14,638 nucleotides of DNA from an uncultured Verrucomicrobiota bacterium (GTDB taxonomy: Bacteria; Verrucomicrobiota; Verrucomicrobiia; Chthoniobacterales; SZAS-18). The DNA lies in NCBI GenBank assembly GCA_937871685.1, contig CALMOL010000382.1, forward strand, positions 1 to 14,638, given 5' to 3'. The notes beneath the pieces were generated by a model. That model had not been told where the DNA came from and did not search any database. It saw only the letters and a list, made by a program, of their open reading frames with translations. Every line of letters starts with the position of its first letter. Position 1 is the first letter of the stretch. This document shows positions 1-7,590 of this stretch, one piece after another. The position numbers and the translations under genes are program-made.

Positions 1-266
1 GGGCGACCAGCGGGGCTGGATCGGCGGAAAAGCGGCGTCAGGCATCGGCGGCGATTCTGCGCGTCGCCCGGCCCCGGCGCAAGCCCGCGGACACGGCTCC
101 GGCGGTGACGCGACAGGGGGCCGAAAACCTTGCGTTTGCCGGCCTTTTTCGTTGTTCCACGGGCGTTCCCCGCTACCGTTTCGCTTCCATAATGCCGCCG
201 CCGCGTGTGCCGTCGGCGCCAGGGTTCCCCGCCCGGTCATCCGCCTCTCCGCCCTCCCCGTTTCCC
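1..266. other. Leader region upstream of gyrA
   Basis: No gene can be supported here. One frame on the + strand stays open from base 1 to a TGA at 106-108 and could be the basic, Arg/Pro-rich C-terminus of an upstream gene, but it resembles nothing I recognise. The gyrA frame is also open upstream, but that translation is low-complexity Pro/Ser/Ala and unlike GyrA. A terminator-like hairpin lies at 119-149. A CATAAT hexamer at 188-193 resembles a sigma-70 -10 box, but the best -35 match at 16-18 nt spacing (TTCCCC, 166-171) is poor, so I do not call a promoter. The last bases before the gyrA ATG are pyrimidine-rich and carry no Shine-Dalgarno sequence. Confidence 0.5.
119..149 (+). terminator. 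Probable intrinsic terminator of an upstream gene
   Basis: GGCCG (119-123) pairs with CGGCC (140-144), and inside it AAAC (125-128) pairs with GTTT (134-137) around a CTTGC loop. Five T residues (145-149) follow directly. This is the classic stem plus U-tract layout on the + strand. It would end transcription from a gene left of the window and isolate gyrA. The two stem parts are separated by a small asymmetric bulge, so stability should be calculated. Confidence 0.5.
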
Positions 267-3200
267 ATGTCCTTCGCTGGCAAAGTCGAGCCTATCCGCA
301 TCGCCGAGGAAATGTCGCGCTCGTTCCTCGATTACTCGATGAGCGTGATCATCTCGCGCGCCCTCCCCGACGCGCGCGACGGCCTCAAGCCCTCGCAGCG
401 CCGCATCCTCTACGCGATGCACGAGCTGTCGCTCTACCCCGGCCGCAAGCCGATGAAGTGCGCGAAGATTTGCGGCGACACCTCGGGCAACTACCACCCG
501 CACGGCGAGGCGGTGATCTACCCCACGCTCGTCCACATGGCTCAGCCGTGGGCCATGCGCGACCCGCTCGTGGACCCGCAGGGGAACTTCGGCTCCGTCG
601 AGGGCGACCCGCCGGCGGCGATGCGATACTGCGTCACGGGCGACACGCTCGTCGTGACCGAGCGCGGCCTCGTCCCCATCGCCGAGGTCTCGGCCGGCGG
701 CGGCGAGGACATCGCCGCCCGCGTGCTCTCGATGGACGGCAAGGTGAGCGCCGCGAGCAAGTGGTGGGATTGCGGCGCGCACCCCACGCGCCGCGTCGTG
801 ACGCGCCGCGGCTATGAAGTCACCAGCTCGCTGAACCATCCCTTGCTCGCCGCCGTGCCCGGCCCGCCGGGACAGCCGACCAAGCTCGTGTGGAAGACGG
901 TCGCCAACGTGCGGCCGGGCGACTTCCTCGTGCTCGACCGCGACGACGCCACGCTCTGGCCCGAGGCGCCGGTGGACCTGCGGCCGTTCTGGCCGGAGCT
1001 GCCGGAGGCATCCCGGGCGCGCCGGCACCAGTTGCCGGCGGAACTCAGCGAGGACGCCGCCTTCCTCCTCGGCGCGCTGCTCGCCGAGGGCACGTTCCGG
1101 CGGGGGGTCGTCGAGTTCACCAACGTGCCGGGCGACTTCGCGGATGCCTTCCGCGCCGCGTGGGCGCGGGTGTTCCCGGACTGCCGCCTCCACGAGTTCC
1201 TGCGCCCGCCGGTCGGCCACGGGAAGAAGCCGTTCTGGCAGATGCAGGTCGTTGCGCAGCAGGTGATCGCCTTCCTGCGCGCGCTCGGCTTGTCGGGCCG
1301 CTCGGCGACCCGGCGCGTCCCGGCGGCGGTGCTGCGCTCGCCGCGGGGCGTGGCCGCGGCGTTCCTGCGCGGATATTACGAGGGCGACGGCGCGGTGGAG
1401 CGCTCCGGCCAGAGCCTCCTGCGCGTGGGCCTCTCCTCGAAGGGCCGCCCGCTGCTGCGCGACGTGCAAACGCTGCTGCTCCGCTTCGGCATCGCGGCGG
1501 CGCTCGGGGAGGAAAAGGCTCGCGGCGCCTTCCGCCTGGGCATCGTGGGCGTGGACGCGCTGCGGCGCTTCGAGGCGTCCATCGGCTTCGCCTCGGCCGC
1601 GAAGCGCGGCGCGCTCGCCGATGCCATCGCGCGTCACGGCGGCCGGGCGCTTTCGCAGAGCGACTTCGTCCCGTTCCTCGCCGAGCCGGTGCGCGCGAGC
1701 GCGCTGCGCGGCCAGCGCGAGTGGCTTTCCAAGAACAATTTCGACCGCCCCGCGCGCCTCCTCGCCGCGCTGCCCCGGCTGGCGGAGGCCCTGCCGGCGG
1801 AAGCCTTCGCCGCCGTGGAGCGCATCGCCCGCGCCGGCTACCTCTTCGAGCGCGTGGAGCGGGTCGAGGACGCTGGCGAGCAGCCGGTCTATTCGCTGCG
1901 CGTGGACTCGCTTTGCCACTCGTTCGTGGCGAACGGCTTCGTCAACCACAACACCGAGGCCCGCCTGACGGCCCTCGGCGGCGCGCTGATGTCCGACATG
2001 GAGCAGGACACGGTGAACTTCGTCCCGAATTACGACGAGCGCCTCACCGAGCCCACCGTCTTCCCGGCCGCGTTTCCGAACCTCCTCGTCAACGGCGGCA
2101 CGGGCATCGCCGTCGGCATGGCGACGAACCTCCCGCCGCACAACCTCGGCGAGATCGCGGACGCCGTGGCGGCGGTCATCGAGAACCCGGAGATCACCGC
2201 GGAGGAGTTGCGCACCATCGTGCCGGGGCCGGACTTCCCCACCGGCTGCGTGCTCCACGGCACCGCGGGCATCCAGTCCTACTACGCCACCGGCCGCGGC
2301 TCGCTGCGCGTGCGCGGGCGCGCCGAGATCCAGCCCGACGAGCGCGCCAACCGCGAGCGCATCGTCATCACCGAGATTCCCTACGGCGTGAACCGCGCGC
2401 TGCTCGTCGAGCGCATCGCGGACCTGGTGAACGCCAAGCTCCTCGCCGGCATCTCCGCCGTGCGCGACGAGTCGGACGAGAACACGCGCGTCGTGGTCGA
2501 GCTGAAGAAGGAGGCCGTCGGCGAGGTGGTCCTCAACAACCTCTACAACTCCACGGCGCTGGAGTCATCGTTCTCGGTGCAGATGCTCGCCATCGACCAC
2601 GGCCGGCCGCGCCTCCTCTCGCTGCGCGATGCCCTCCAGGCTTACCTCGAGCATCGCCGCGAGGTCATCACGCGCCGCACGGCGTTCCAGCTCCGCAAGG
2701 CCGAGGAGCGCGCCGAGCACCTGGAGGGCTTCCTCGTCGCCATCGGCAACCTGGACGACTTCATCGCCCTCATCCGCGCCTCCGCCTCGCGCGACGAGGC
2801 CCGCGCCGGCCTGCTGAAGCGCGGCTGGGACCAGGCCACGGTCGAGGCCTACGGCGTGCGCGTGCGCACCCCGGAGCGCCTGACGGATGGCCTTTACCGC
2901 CTCACCGAGGCGCAGGCCGACCAGATCCTTGAGCTGCGCCTTTACCAGCTCACCGGCCTGGAGCGCGACAAGGTCTCGGGCGAATACGCCGCGGTCCTCG
3001 CGCGCATCGATGACCTCCGCGACATCCTCGCCCGCGCCGTGCGCGTGGACTCCATCGTGCGCGACGAGCTGCTCGCGCTGAAGGCCAAGCACGCCCGCCC
3101 GCGCCGCACCGAGATCGTGCCGGACGCCGGCGACATCGCCATCGAGGACCTGATCCCGAACAAGCCCTGCCTCATCACCATCACGCACCGCGGCTACATC

Positions 3201-4193
3201 AAGCGCACCGATGCCGGCGAGTGGCGCGCGCAGCGGCGCGGCGGCAAGGGCGTGAGCGGCATCACCGTGCGCGAGGGCGACGGCACGGCGGCCGACGAGG
3301 GCGACTTCGTCGAGCACCTCTTCACCGCCAGCACGCACGACTACCTCCTCTTTTTCACGCGCGACGGCCGCATGTATCTGGAGCGCGTCTATGAGGTGCC
3401 GGAGGGCTCGCGCAATTCCAAGGGCCGCTCCCTCGCAAACGTGCTCGAGCTGCGCGCCGACGAGAAGATCGCCGCCATGATCCGCATCCCGTCGCTCGGC
3501 GCCGGCCGCGAGGACGAGACGTGGGATCCCGCGCGAAACATCGTGTTCGCCACCCGCTCGGGCATCACGAAGAAGACGAACCTTTCCGACTTCAAGAACG
3601 TGCGGAAGGGCGGCATCATCGCCGTGATGATCGAGGAGGGCGACGAGTTGATCGAGGCCAAGCTGACGAACGGCAACGACGAGATCATCCTCGTCACGCA
3701 CGAGGGCATGAGCCTGCGCTTCCACGAAAACGACCTGCGCGCGCAGGGCCGCGCCACGGTGGGCGTGTGGGGCATTCGCCCCGAGGCGAGCGACTACGTC
3801 GTGGCCATGGCCGTCGTCGAGGAGAACGCGACGCTGCTCGTGGCCGGCGAGAACGGCGTGGGCAAGCGCACCGCGTTCGACGAATACCGCACGCAGTCGC
3901 GCGGCGGCAAGGGCATCATCACGATGAAGACCGGCGACAAGACCGGCGCCGTGATCTCCGCCCTGGCGGTGCACGAGGAGGACGAGCTGATGCTCACCAC
4001 CTCCAAGGGCCAGACCACCCGCATCCGCGTGGGCGAGATCCGCGAGGCCGGCCGCAACACGATGGGCGTGCGGCTCATGAACCTTCCCGACGACGAGACC
4101 CTGGCCGACATCGCCCGCGTGGTCCGCGCGGAGGCCGATGAGGCCGAGGGCGTCGAGCCGTCGGCCGGCGATGGGGCGGGCGGGGCGGCGTGA
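267..4193 (+). CDS. gyrA: DNA gyrase subunit A, interrupted by an intein
   Basis: This is the breakage-reunion subunit of DNA gyrase, which with GyrB (not in the window) introduces negative supercoils using ATP. The precursor is 1308 residues; removing the 441-residue intein leaves 867, normal for GyrA. The N-terminus (KVEPIRIAEEMSRSFLDYSM) matches the family just after the ATG at 267, so I prefer that start to the in-frame codons at 105 or 192, which would add a Pro/Ser/Ala-rich tail. The active-site loop AAMRY ends at Tyr121 (E. coli Tyr122) and resumes after the intein as TEARLT. Winged-helix, tower and coiled-coil regions follow. The GyrA box QRRGGKG (precursor residues 989-995) identifies gyrase rather than ParC, and a second copy-like motif (QSRGGKG) lies further on in the beta-pinwheel C-terminal domain. 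The positions equal to E. coli Ser83 and Asp87 are Ala82 and Pro86. Terminator-like hairpins on both sides suggest a one-gene transcript. Confidence 0.97.
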   Translation: MSFAGKVEPIRIAEEMSRSFLDYSMSVIISRALPDARDGLKPSQRRILYAMHELSLYPGRKPMKCAKICGDTSGNYHPHGEAVIYPTLVHMAQPWAMRDPLVDPQGNFGSVEGDPPAAMRYCVTGDTLVVTERGLVPIAEVSAGGGEDIAARVLSMDGKVSAASKWWDCGAHPTRRVVTRRGYEVTSSLNHPLLAAVPGPPGQPTKLVWKTVANVRPGDFLVLDRDDATLWPEAPVDLRPFWPELPEASRARRHQLPAELSEDAAFLLGALLAEGTFRRGVVEFTNVPGDFADAFRAAWARVFPDCRLHEFLRPPVGHGKKPFWQMQVVAQQVIAFLRALGLSGRSATRRVPAAVLRSPRGVAAAFLRGYYEGDGAVERSGQSLLRVGLSSKGRPLLRDVQTLLLRFGIAAALGEEKARGAFRLGIVGVDALRRFEASIGFASAAKRGALADAIARHGGRALSQSDFVPFLAEPVRASALRGQREWLSKNNFDRPARLLAALPRLAEALPAEAFAAVERIARAGYLFERVERVEDAGEQPVYSLRVDSLCHSFVANGFVNHNTEARLTALGGALMSDMEQDTVNFVPNYDERLTEPTVFPAAFPNLLVNGGTGIAVGMATNLPPHNLGEIADAVAAVIENPEITAEELRTIVPGPDFPTGCVLHGTAGIQSYYATGRGSLRVRGRAEIQPDERANRERIVITEIPYGVNRALLVERIADLVNAKLLAGISAVRDESDENTRVVVELKKEAVGEVVLNNLYNSTALESSFSVQMLAIDHGRPRLLSLRDALQAYLEHRREVITRRTAFQLRKAEERAEHLEGFLVAIGNLDDFIALIRASASRDEARAGLLKRGWDQATVEAYGVRVRTPERLTDGLYRLTEAQADQILELRLYQLTGLERDKVSGEYAAVLARIDDLRDILARAVRVDSIVRDELLALKAKHARPRRTEIVPDAGDIAIEDLIPNKPCLITITHRGYIKRTDAGEWRAQRRGGKGVSGITVREGDGTAADEGDFVEHLFTASTHDYLLFFTRDGRMYLERVYEVPEGSRNSKGRSLANVLELRADEKIAAMIRIPSLGAGREDETWDPARNIVFATRSGITKKTNLSDFKNVRKGGIIAVMIEEGDELIEAKLTNGNDEIILVTHEGMSLRFHENDLRAQGRATVGVWGIRPEASDYVVAMAVVEENATLLVAGENGVGKRTAFDEYRTQSRGGKGIITMKTGDKTGAVISALAVHEEDELMLTTSKGQTTRIRVGEIREAGRNTMGVRLMNLPDDETLADIARVVRAEADEAEGVEPSAGDGAGGAA
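630..1952 (+). other. GyrA intein with LAGLIDADG homing endonuclease domain
   Basis: A 441-residue protein-splicing element, residues 122-562 of the GyrA precursor. It starts at Cys1 (CVTGDTLV) and ends in His440-Asn441, with Thr as the +1 extein residue. Insertion is exactly between catalytic Tyr121 and the next Thr, the same point as the mycobacterial GyrA inteins, and the end blocks resemble those (QPVYSLRVD, NGFVNHN). Block B reads S67-L-N-H70, so Ser replaces the usual Thr of TxxH. The block F His is His430. The middle holds two dodecapeptide motifs, LLGALLAEG (146-154, acid Glu153) and LRGYYEGDG (246-254, acid Asp253). Both catalytic acids are present and the frame is unbroken, so the endonuclease looks intact rather than decayed. 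GC content is as high as in the host gene, so base composition gives no sign of recent transfer. Splicing must occur before gyrase can function. Confidence 0.95.
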
Positions 4194-4200
4194 GCTCTGG

Positions 4201-4240
4201 CGCGCCCGGAGCCTTTGCCTCGCGAGGTCGGGCGCGTTTT
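4201..4240 (+). terminator. Probable intrinsic terminator of gyrA
   Basis: Beginning 7 nt after the gyrA stop codon, CGCGCCCG (4201-4208) pairs perfectly with CGGGCGCG (4229-4236) and is followed by TTTT (4237-4240). The loop contains a further palindrome, CCTCGCGAGG (4218-4227). The stem is strong and GC-only; the T tract is short and merges with the repeat that follows. Confidence 0.6.
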
Positions 4241-4350
4241 GGAGGGCGGTGGCCTGCCACCGCGCTCGACCCGTTGACGATGGAAGCCGGGGCGGCGGCC
4301 TCGGCAGCGGGAGCGTGTTGAGAGCGGGAGCAAGCTCCCGCACTCCATAA
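4237..4350. repeat. Paired-hairpin intergenic repeat (GGAG...CTCC frame)
   Basis: Two perfect 8-bp palindromes with 2-nt centres face each other: GCGGTGGC-CT-GCCACCGC (4246-4263) and GCGGGAGC-AA-GCTCCCGC (4324-4341). They are framed by TTTTGGAG (4237-4244) on the left and CTCCATAA (4343-4350) on the right, which are themselves near reverse complements. About 60 nt of GC-rich sequence separates them. The gap has no convincing gene; the short reverse reading frame across it is the kind of spurious peptide such repeats produce. I recall similar GGAGTGCGG/CCGCACTCC palindromes scattered between genes in Verrucomicrobiota, but could not search for copies. Confidence 0.7.
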
Positions 4351-4429
4351 AGACCTTGCGCAGGCCGGCCACGGGGCGCGGGGACGTATTTCGCGTTGCG
4401 CCCCTCCGCCCCGGCGGGCAGCATCGGGG

Positions 4430-4969
4430 ATGAACCTCCCGCGTCTCCTCGTTTTCCCGCTCGCCCTTGCCGCGCTGGCGTCCGCGCTGCCGGCGCAGGA
4501 AGCCGCCGTGCCGGTGCGGCCCGCCGAGCCGGTGGCCCCGACGCCGCGCCCGGCCTTCACGTATTCCTTCGGCTCGATGCCCGCGGCGGACTCGGGGGCG
4601 TCCTGCTCGGTGCAGGCCACCGGCGCAAAGGGCTCGGCGGAGAAGGGGCACCAGCTCAAGTTTGTCCTTGACCGCAAGGGGACGCCCGGCGCGAACGGGT
4701 TCACGTTCCAGTATTTCACCCTCTCCACGGGCCGCTCCAAGTCGGTCGCGCAGGTGCAGGCGCTCTTCGCGGACGCCTTCGCGCGCGCGGCCTCCGCCCC
4801 GGCGGGCGCGGAGCTGGCGAAGCTGGGCGACATCCGCTTCGGCGGCGAGGTGCGCGCCGTGTCCCTCGGCGGCGGCGGGGTGGAGCTGGCCTACAACCCC
4901 GCGATGAACTCCGGCAACCCGCGGCTGACGCCCGGCGAGGCGGCCGCCTTCGCGCAGATCCTGCGGTAG
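4430..4969 (+). CDS. Secreted protein of unknown function
   Basis: 179 residues; I do not recognise the family. The N-terminus is a typical Sec signal peptide: Asn/Arg near the start, a hydrophobic stretch over residues 6-19, and likely cleavage after Ala19 or Ala22 (SALPA-QEAA). A Pro/Ala-rich linker follows (about 23-42), then a compact region beginning TYSFGSMPAADSG with a basic/polar stretch (KGHQLKFVLDRKG, from about 73) and a Gly-rich segment near the end. There are no membrane segments after the signal and only one Cys in the mature part, so no disulfide is expected. The ATG at 4430 is chosen because the signal peptide starts there; no proper ribosome binding site precedes it (only GGGG directly against the ATG). 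It lies 236 nt after gyrA, beyond a terminator and a hairpin repeat, so it probably has its own promoter. Periplasmic or outer-surface location is inferred. Confidence 0.75.
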   Translation: MNLPRLLVFPLALAALASALPAQEAAVPVRPAEPVAPTPRPAFTYSFGSMPAADSGASCSVQATGAKGSAEKGHQLKFVLDRKGTPGANGFTFQYFTLSTGRSKSVAQVQALFADAFARAASAPAGAELAKLGDIRFGGEVRAVSLGGGGVELAYNPAMNSGNPRLTPGEAAAFAQILR

Positions 4970-4976
4970 GAAAAGT

Positions 4977-5121
4977 TCAAGCTACAAGCATCAAGCTTCA
5001 AGGAAGGAGGAAAGGCGAAAGGCCCGAAAAGTCGGGCGCGCCGATTCTTCGGCAGCTGCCTCCTTCCTTTTCGCCGCTTCATCCTTTCGGCCTTCCTTGA
5101 AGCTTGAAGCCTGAAGCTTAA
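4977..5121. repeat. Heptad-arm inverted repeat, TCAAGCT family (copy 1)
   Basis: The left arm (4977-5007) is an exact 7-nt ladder: TCAAGCT, ACAAGCA, TCAAGCT, TCAAGGA, then AGG. The right arm (5091-5121) is its reverse complement with 27 of 31 positions matching and the same 7-nt period. The 83-nt middle is purine-rich on the left and pyrimidine-rich on the right, so it continues to pair loosely inward; a small CCCGAAAAGTCGGG hairpin lies near the centre. The whole gap can therefore fold into one long imperfect hairpin. It begins 7 nt after the preceding stop and ends 10 nt before the next start. A second copy lies at 11649-11813. Confidence 0.9.
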
Positions 5122-5131
5122 TCCTTTCCCC

Positions 5132-7549
5132 TTGTCCCGGGCCGACCTTCATCTCCACTCGCGCTACTCGGACCAGGCGGCCGAGTGGCTCCTGCGGCGC
5201 TTTGGCATCCCGGACTCGCTCTCGGCCCCGGCGCGCCTCTACGATGCCCTCCGCGCCCAGGGCATGGACTTCGTCACGCTCACCGACCACAACACCCTCG
5301 ACGGCGCCCTCACGCTCGCGGGCCGGCCGGGCGTGTTCCTTTCCGAGCAGGTCACCACGCACTTCCCGGATGATCGCGCCGAGATCCACCTGCTGGTGTG
5401 GGGGCTGACCGAGGCGCAGCACCGCGACATCGCGCCGGCCCGCGCAAATATCCTCGACCTTCAGCGCCTTCTCGCCGCGGAAAACCTCGCGCACGCCGTC
5501 GCGCATCCGCTCTACGATCCCGGCGCGCGACTGGAGGCGGCGCACTGGGAGAAGCTGGTGCTCCTCTTTTCCCATTTCGAGGGGATCAACGGCCTGCGCC
5601 ACCACCTGCTTTCCACGCTCGCGCGCGAGTGGCTCGGCGCGCTGACGCCGGCCAAGATCGACGAGTTCGCCAACCGCCATGGCCTCGCGCCCACGCATCC
5701 CGAGCCGTGGAAGAAATGCCTCGTCGGCGGCTCGGACGACCACGGCGGCTACTTTCCCGGCCGCGCCTGGACCGAGACGCCGCCGGCGGCGAGCGCGGAG
5801 GAATTCCTCGCGCACCTGCGCGAGCGCCGCGCCACCCCGCACGGCGCGCCGGGCGACCCGCTCACGGTGGCGCACGGGCTTTACAACACGGCGTGGGAAT
5901 TCGCCAAGGAGCGCGTGCTTTCCAAGGCGGGCAACTCCGGCAAGAGCGCCGCGCCCGCGCTCGTCGAGAAGGCGGTGTCGCGCTTCCTGGAGGGGAAGGA
6001 TCCCACCGAGTTCTCGCTCGCCGAGAAGGCGGGGTTCCTCGCGCAGAGCATCCTCGACGGCCGCATCTTCGAGGTGGTGCGGCCGGGCCATCTTTCCGTG
6101 TGGCGCGAATTGTCGAAGTATTTCTCCGGCCCCGCGGTGCGCGCCGCCATCGCCGAGGCCACGGCAGGAATTGCGGAGCCGGAGCGGCGCTCGTTCGCCA
6201 TCGGAAACCTCTTCCTCAACCAGCTCGCCTACCGCTTTTTCACGCGCTTCCTGCGCCAGCTCTCGGGCGGCAACGTCATCGAGGCCATGCAGGCCATCTC
6301 GGCCGTGGTGCCGCTGGCGCTCTCGCTCGCGCCCTACCTCTTCGCGCTGCGCTCGCAGGCGCCGGACCGTGATCGCCTCTTCGCGCTCGGTCGCTCGTTC
6401 GCGGACCAGCCGCCCGCCGCCCTGCGCAACGAGAAGCGCGCGTGGTTCACGGACACGCTGGAGGACATCAACGGCGTGGCCACCACCATCCAGCGCCTCG
6501 TGGCCGCCGGGAACGCCGCCGGGCGCGACATCCGCATCGTCACCTCGCGCCCGCCGCTGGACCTCGGGCCGGGCATCCCGGTGAAGAACTTCCCGCCGGT
6601 GGGCGAGTTCGAGATTCCCGAATACGAGCTGCAGAAGCTCACCTTCCCGCCCGTGCTGGAGATGCTCGACTACATCCAGCGCGAGCAGTTCTCCGAGCTG
6701 ATCATCTCCACGCCCGGCCCGGTGGGGCTCACGGCGCTGCTCGCCGCCAAGATGTTCGGCCTGCGCGTGTCCGGCATCTACCACACGGACATTCCCTACT
6801 ACGTGCAGATCCTCACCGACGACGCCTTCATGGAGTCGCTCTCGTGGAATTACATGCGCTGGTTCTACGGCCAGTTCGACGTGGTGTTCGCCAACTCCGA
6901 GCCCTACCGCGCGCTCCTCGCCGCGCGCGGCATCGCGGCCGAGAAGATTCGCCTCCTGCCGCGCGGCGTGGCCACGGACCTCTTTCATCCGGCCAAGCGC
7001 GATCCCCAATTCTGGCGCCAGCGCGGGGCGGGGGAGGGCGACCTCATCGTGCTCTACGTGGGCCGCGTCTCGGTGGAAAAGCAGCTCGACCTCTTCGCCG
7101 CGTGCCTGCGCCGCCTCCATGAGGAGCATGGATTGCCCGTGCGCGCCGCCGTGGTGGGCGATGGCGTGTGGATGCCCGAGATGCGTCGCCTCCTGCCCGA
7201 CGGGATCTACACCGGCATCCTGGCCGGCGAGGACCTCGCGCGCGCCTACGCCTCGGCCGACCTGTTCCTCTTCCCGAGCGTCACCGACACCTACGGCAAC
7301 GTGGTCGTCGAGTCCCAGGCGAGCGGCCTGCCCATCATCGTTTCCGACCAAGGCGGCCCGCGTGAGCTGGTCGAGGACGGCGTGACGGGAGTCGTCACCC
7401 GCGGCCTGGACCTGGACTCCCTCACGAGCGCCGCGGCGGCGCTGCTGCGCGACCCGGCGCGGCGCGGCCAGCTCGGCCGCCAGGCCCGCGCCAACGTGGA
7501 AAGCCGCGGCTGGGGCGGGGCCTTCGAGAAATTCTGGGCGATGGGCTGA
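5132..7549 (+). CDS. PHP-domain phosphoesterase / GT4 glycosyltransferase fusion
   Basis: 805 residues with two enzyme-like parts. The N-terminus is a PHP metal-dependent phosphoesterase-type domain: DLHLH at 5-9, TDHN at 51-54, a His-rich segment with His121 and His125-Pro, and GSDDHGG with Asp202, Asp203 and His204, the usual metal ligands. Residues about 235-430 are a mostly helical region I cannot assign. From about 435 a GT-B fold of family GT4 follows: DINGVATT early, HTDIPYYV in the acceptor half, then GRVSVEKQ (644-651) and D719-T-Y-G-N-V-V-V-E727, the EX7E motif with Asp as first acid, followed by SGLPIIVSDQGGPRELV. GT4 enzymes of this shape use nucleotide sugars to build glycolipids or polysaccharides, with sulfoquinovosyl- and mannosyl-transferases as relatives; the substrate here is unknown. 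The start is TTG at 5132: an upstream in-frame TGA (5105-5107) leaves no ATG or GTG, and DLHLH sits at the usual distance. No Shine-Dalgarno sequence. Cytoplasmic or membrane-face location is likely. Confidence 0.9.
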   Translation: MSRADLHLHSRYSDQAAEWLLRRFGIPDSLSAPARLYDALRAQGMDFVTLTDHNTLDGALTLAGRPGVFLSEQVTTHFPDDRAEIHLLVWGLTEAQHRDIAPARANILDLQRLLAAENLAHAVAHPLYDPGARLEAAHWEKLVLLFSHFEGINGLRHHLLSTLAREWLGALTPAKIDEFANRHGLAPTHPEPWKKCLVGGSDDHGGYFPGRAWTETPPAASAEEFLAHLRERRATPHGAPGDPLTVAHGLYNTAWEFAKERVLSKAGNSGKSAAPALVEKAVSRFLEGKDPTEFSLAEKAGFLAQSILDGRIFEVVRPGHLSVWRELSKYFSGPAVRAAIAEATAGIAEPERRSFAIGNLFLNQLAYRFFTRFLRQLSGGNVIEAMQAISAVVPLALSLAPYLFALRSQAPDRDRLFALGRSFADQPPAALRNEKRAWFTDTLEDINGVATTIQRLVAAGNAAGRDIRIVTSRPPLDLGPGIPVKNFPPVGEFEIPEYELQKLTFPPVLEMLDYIQREQFSELIISTPGPVGLTALLAAKMFGLRVSGIYHTDIPYYVQILTDDAFMESLSWNYMRWFYGQFDVVFANSEPYRALLAARGIAAEKIRLLPRGVATDLFHPAKRDPQFWRQRGAGEGDLIVLYVGRVSVEKQLDLFAACLRRLHEEHGLPVRAAVVGDGVWMPEMRRLLPDGIYTGILAGEDLARAYASADLFLFPSVTDTYGNVVVESQASGLPIIVSDQGGPRELVEDGVTGVVTRGLDLDSLTSAAAALLRDPARRGQLGRQARANVESRGWGGAFEKFWAMG

Positions 7550-7590
7550 TTTGGAGCCGGCCGGTGCGCGGATGGAAGAATGGAAGACAT

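Noticed and set aside
188..193. A gyrA promoter using CATAAT as -10 box
   Set aside because: No acceptable -35 hexamer lies at 16-18 nt spacing, and promoter consensus in this organism is unknown.
105..266. Extended N-terminus of GyrA from the ATG-type codons at 105 or 192
   Set aside because: The extra residues are Pro/Ser/Ala-rich and unlike GyrA, part of them covers the terminator-like hairpin at 119-149, and family homology begins right after the ATG at 267.
237..2258. A 673-codon reverse open frame across the gyrA intein
   Set aside because: Low-complexity Arg/Ala/Glu/His composition and exact overlap with conserved gyrA coding sequence mark it as a shadow frame.
2565..4424. A 619-codon reverse open frame opposite the gyrA C-terminal half
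   Set aside because: Same shadow composition; it also crosses the gyrA terminator and the paired-hairpin repeat.
4977..5121. CRISPR array reading of the short repeats
   Set aside because: Units are 7 nt, contiguous without spacers, and arranged as opposite arms; no cas genes are nearby.
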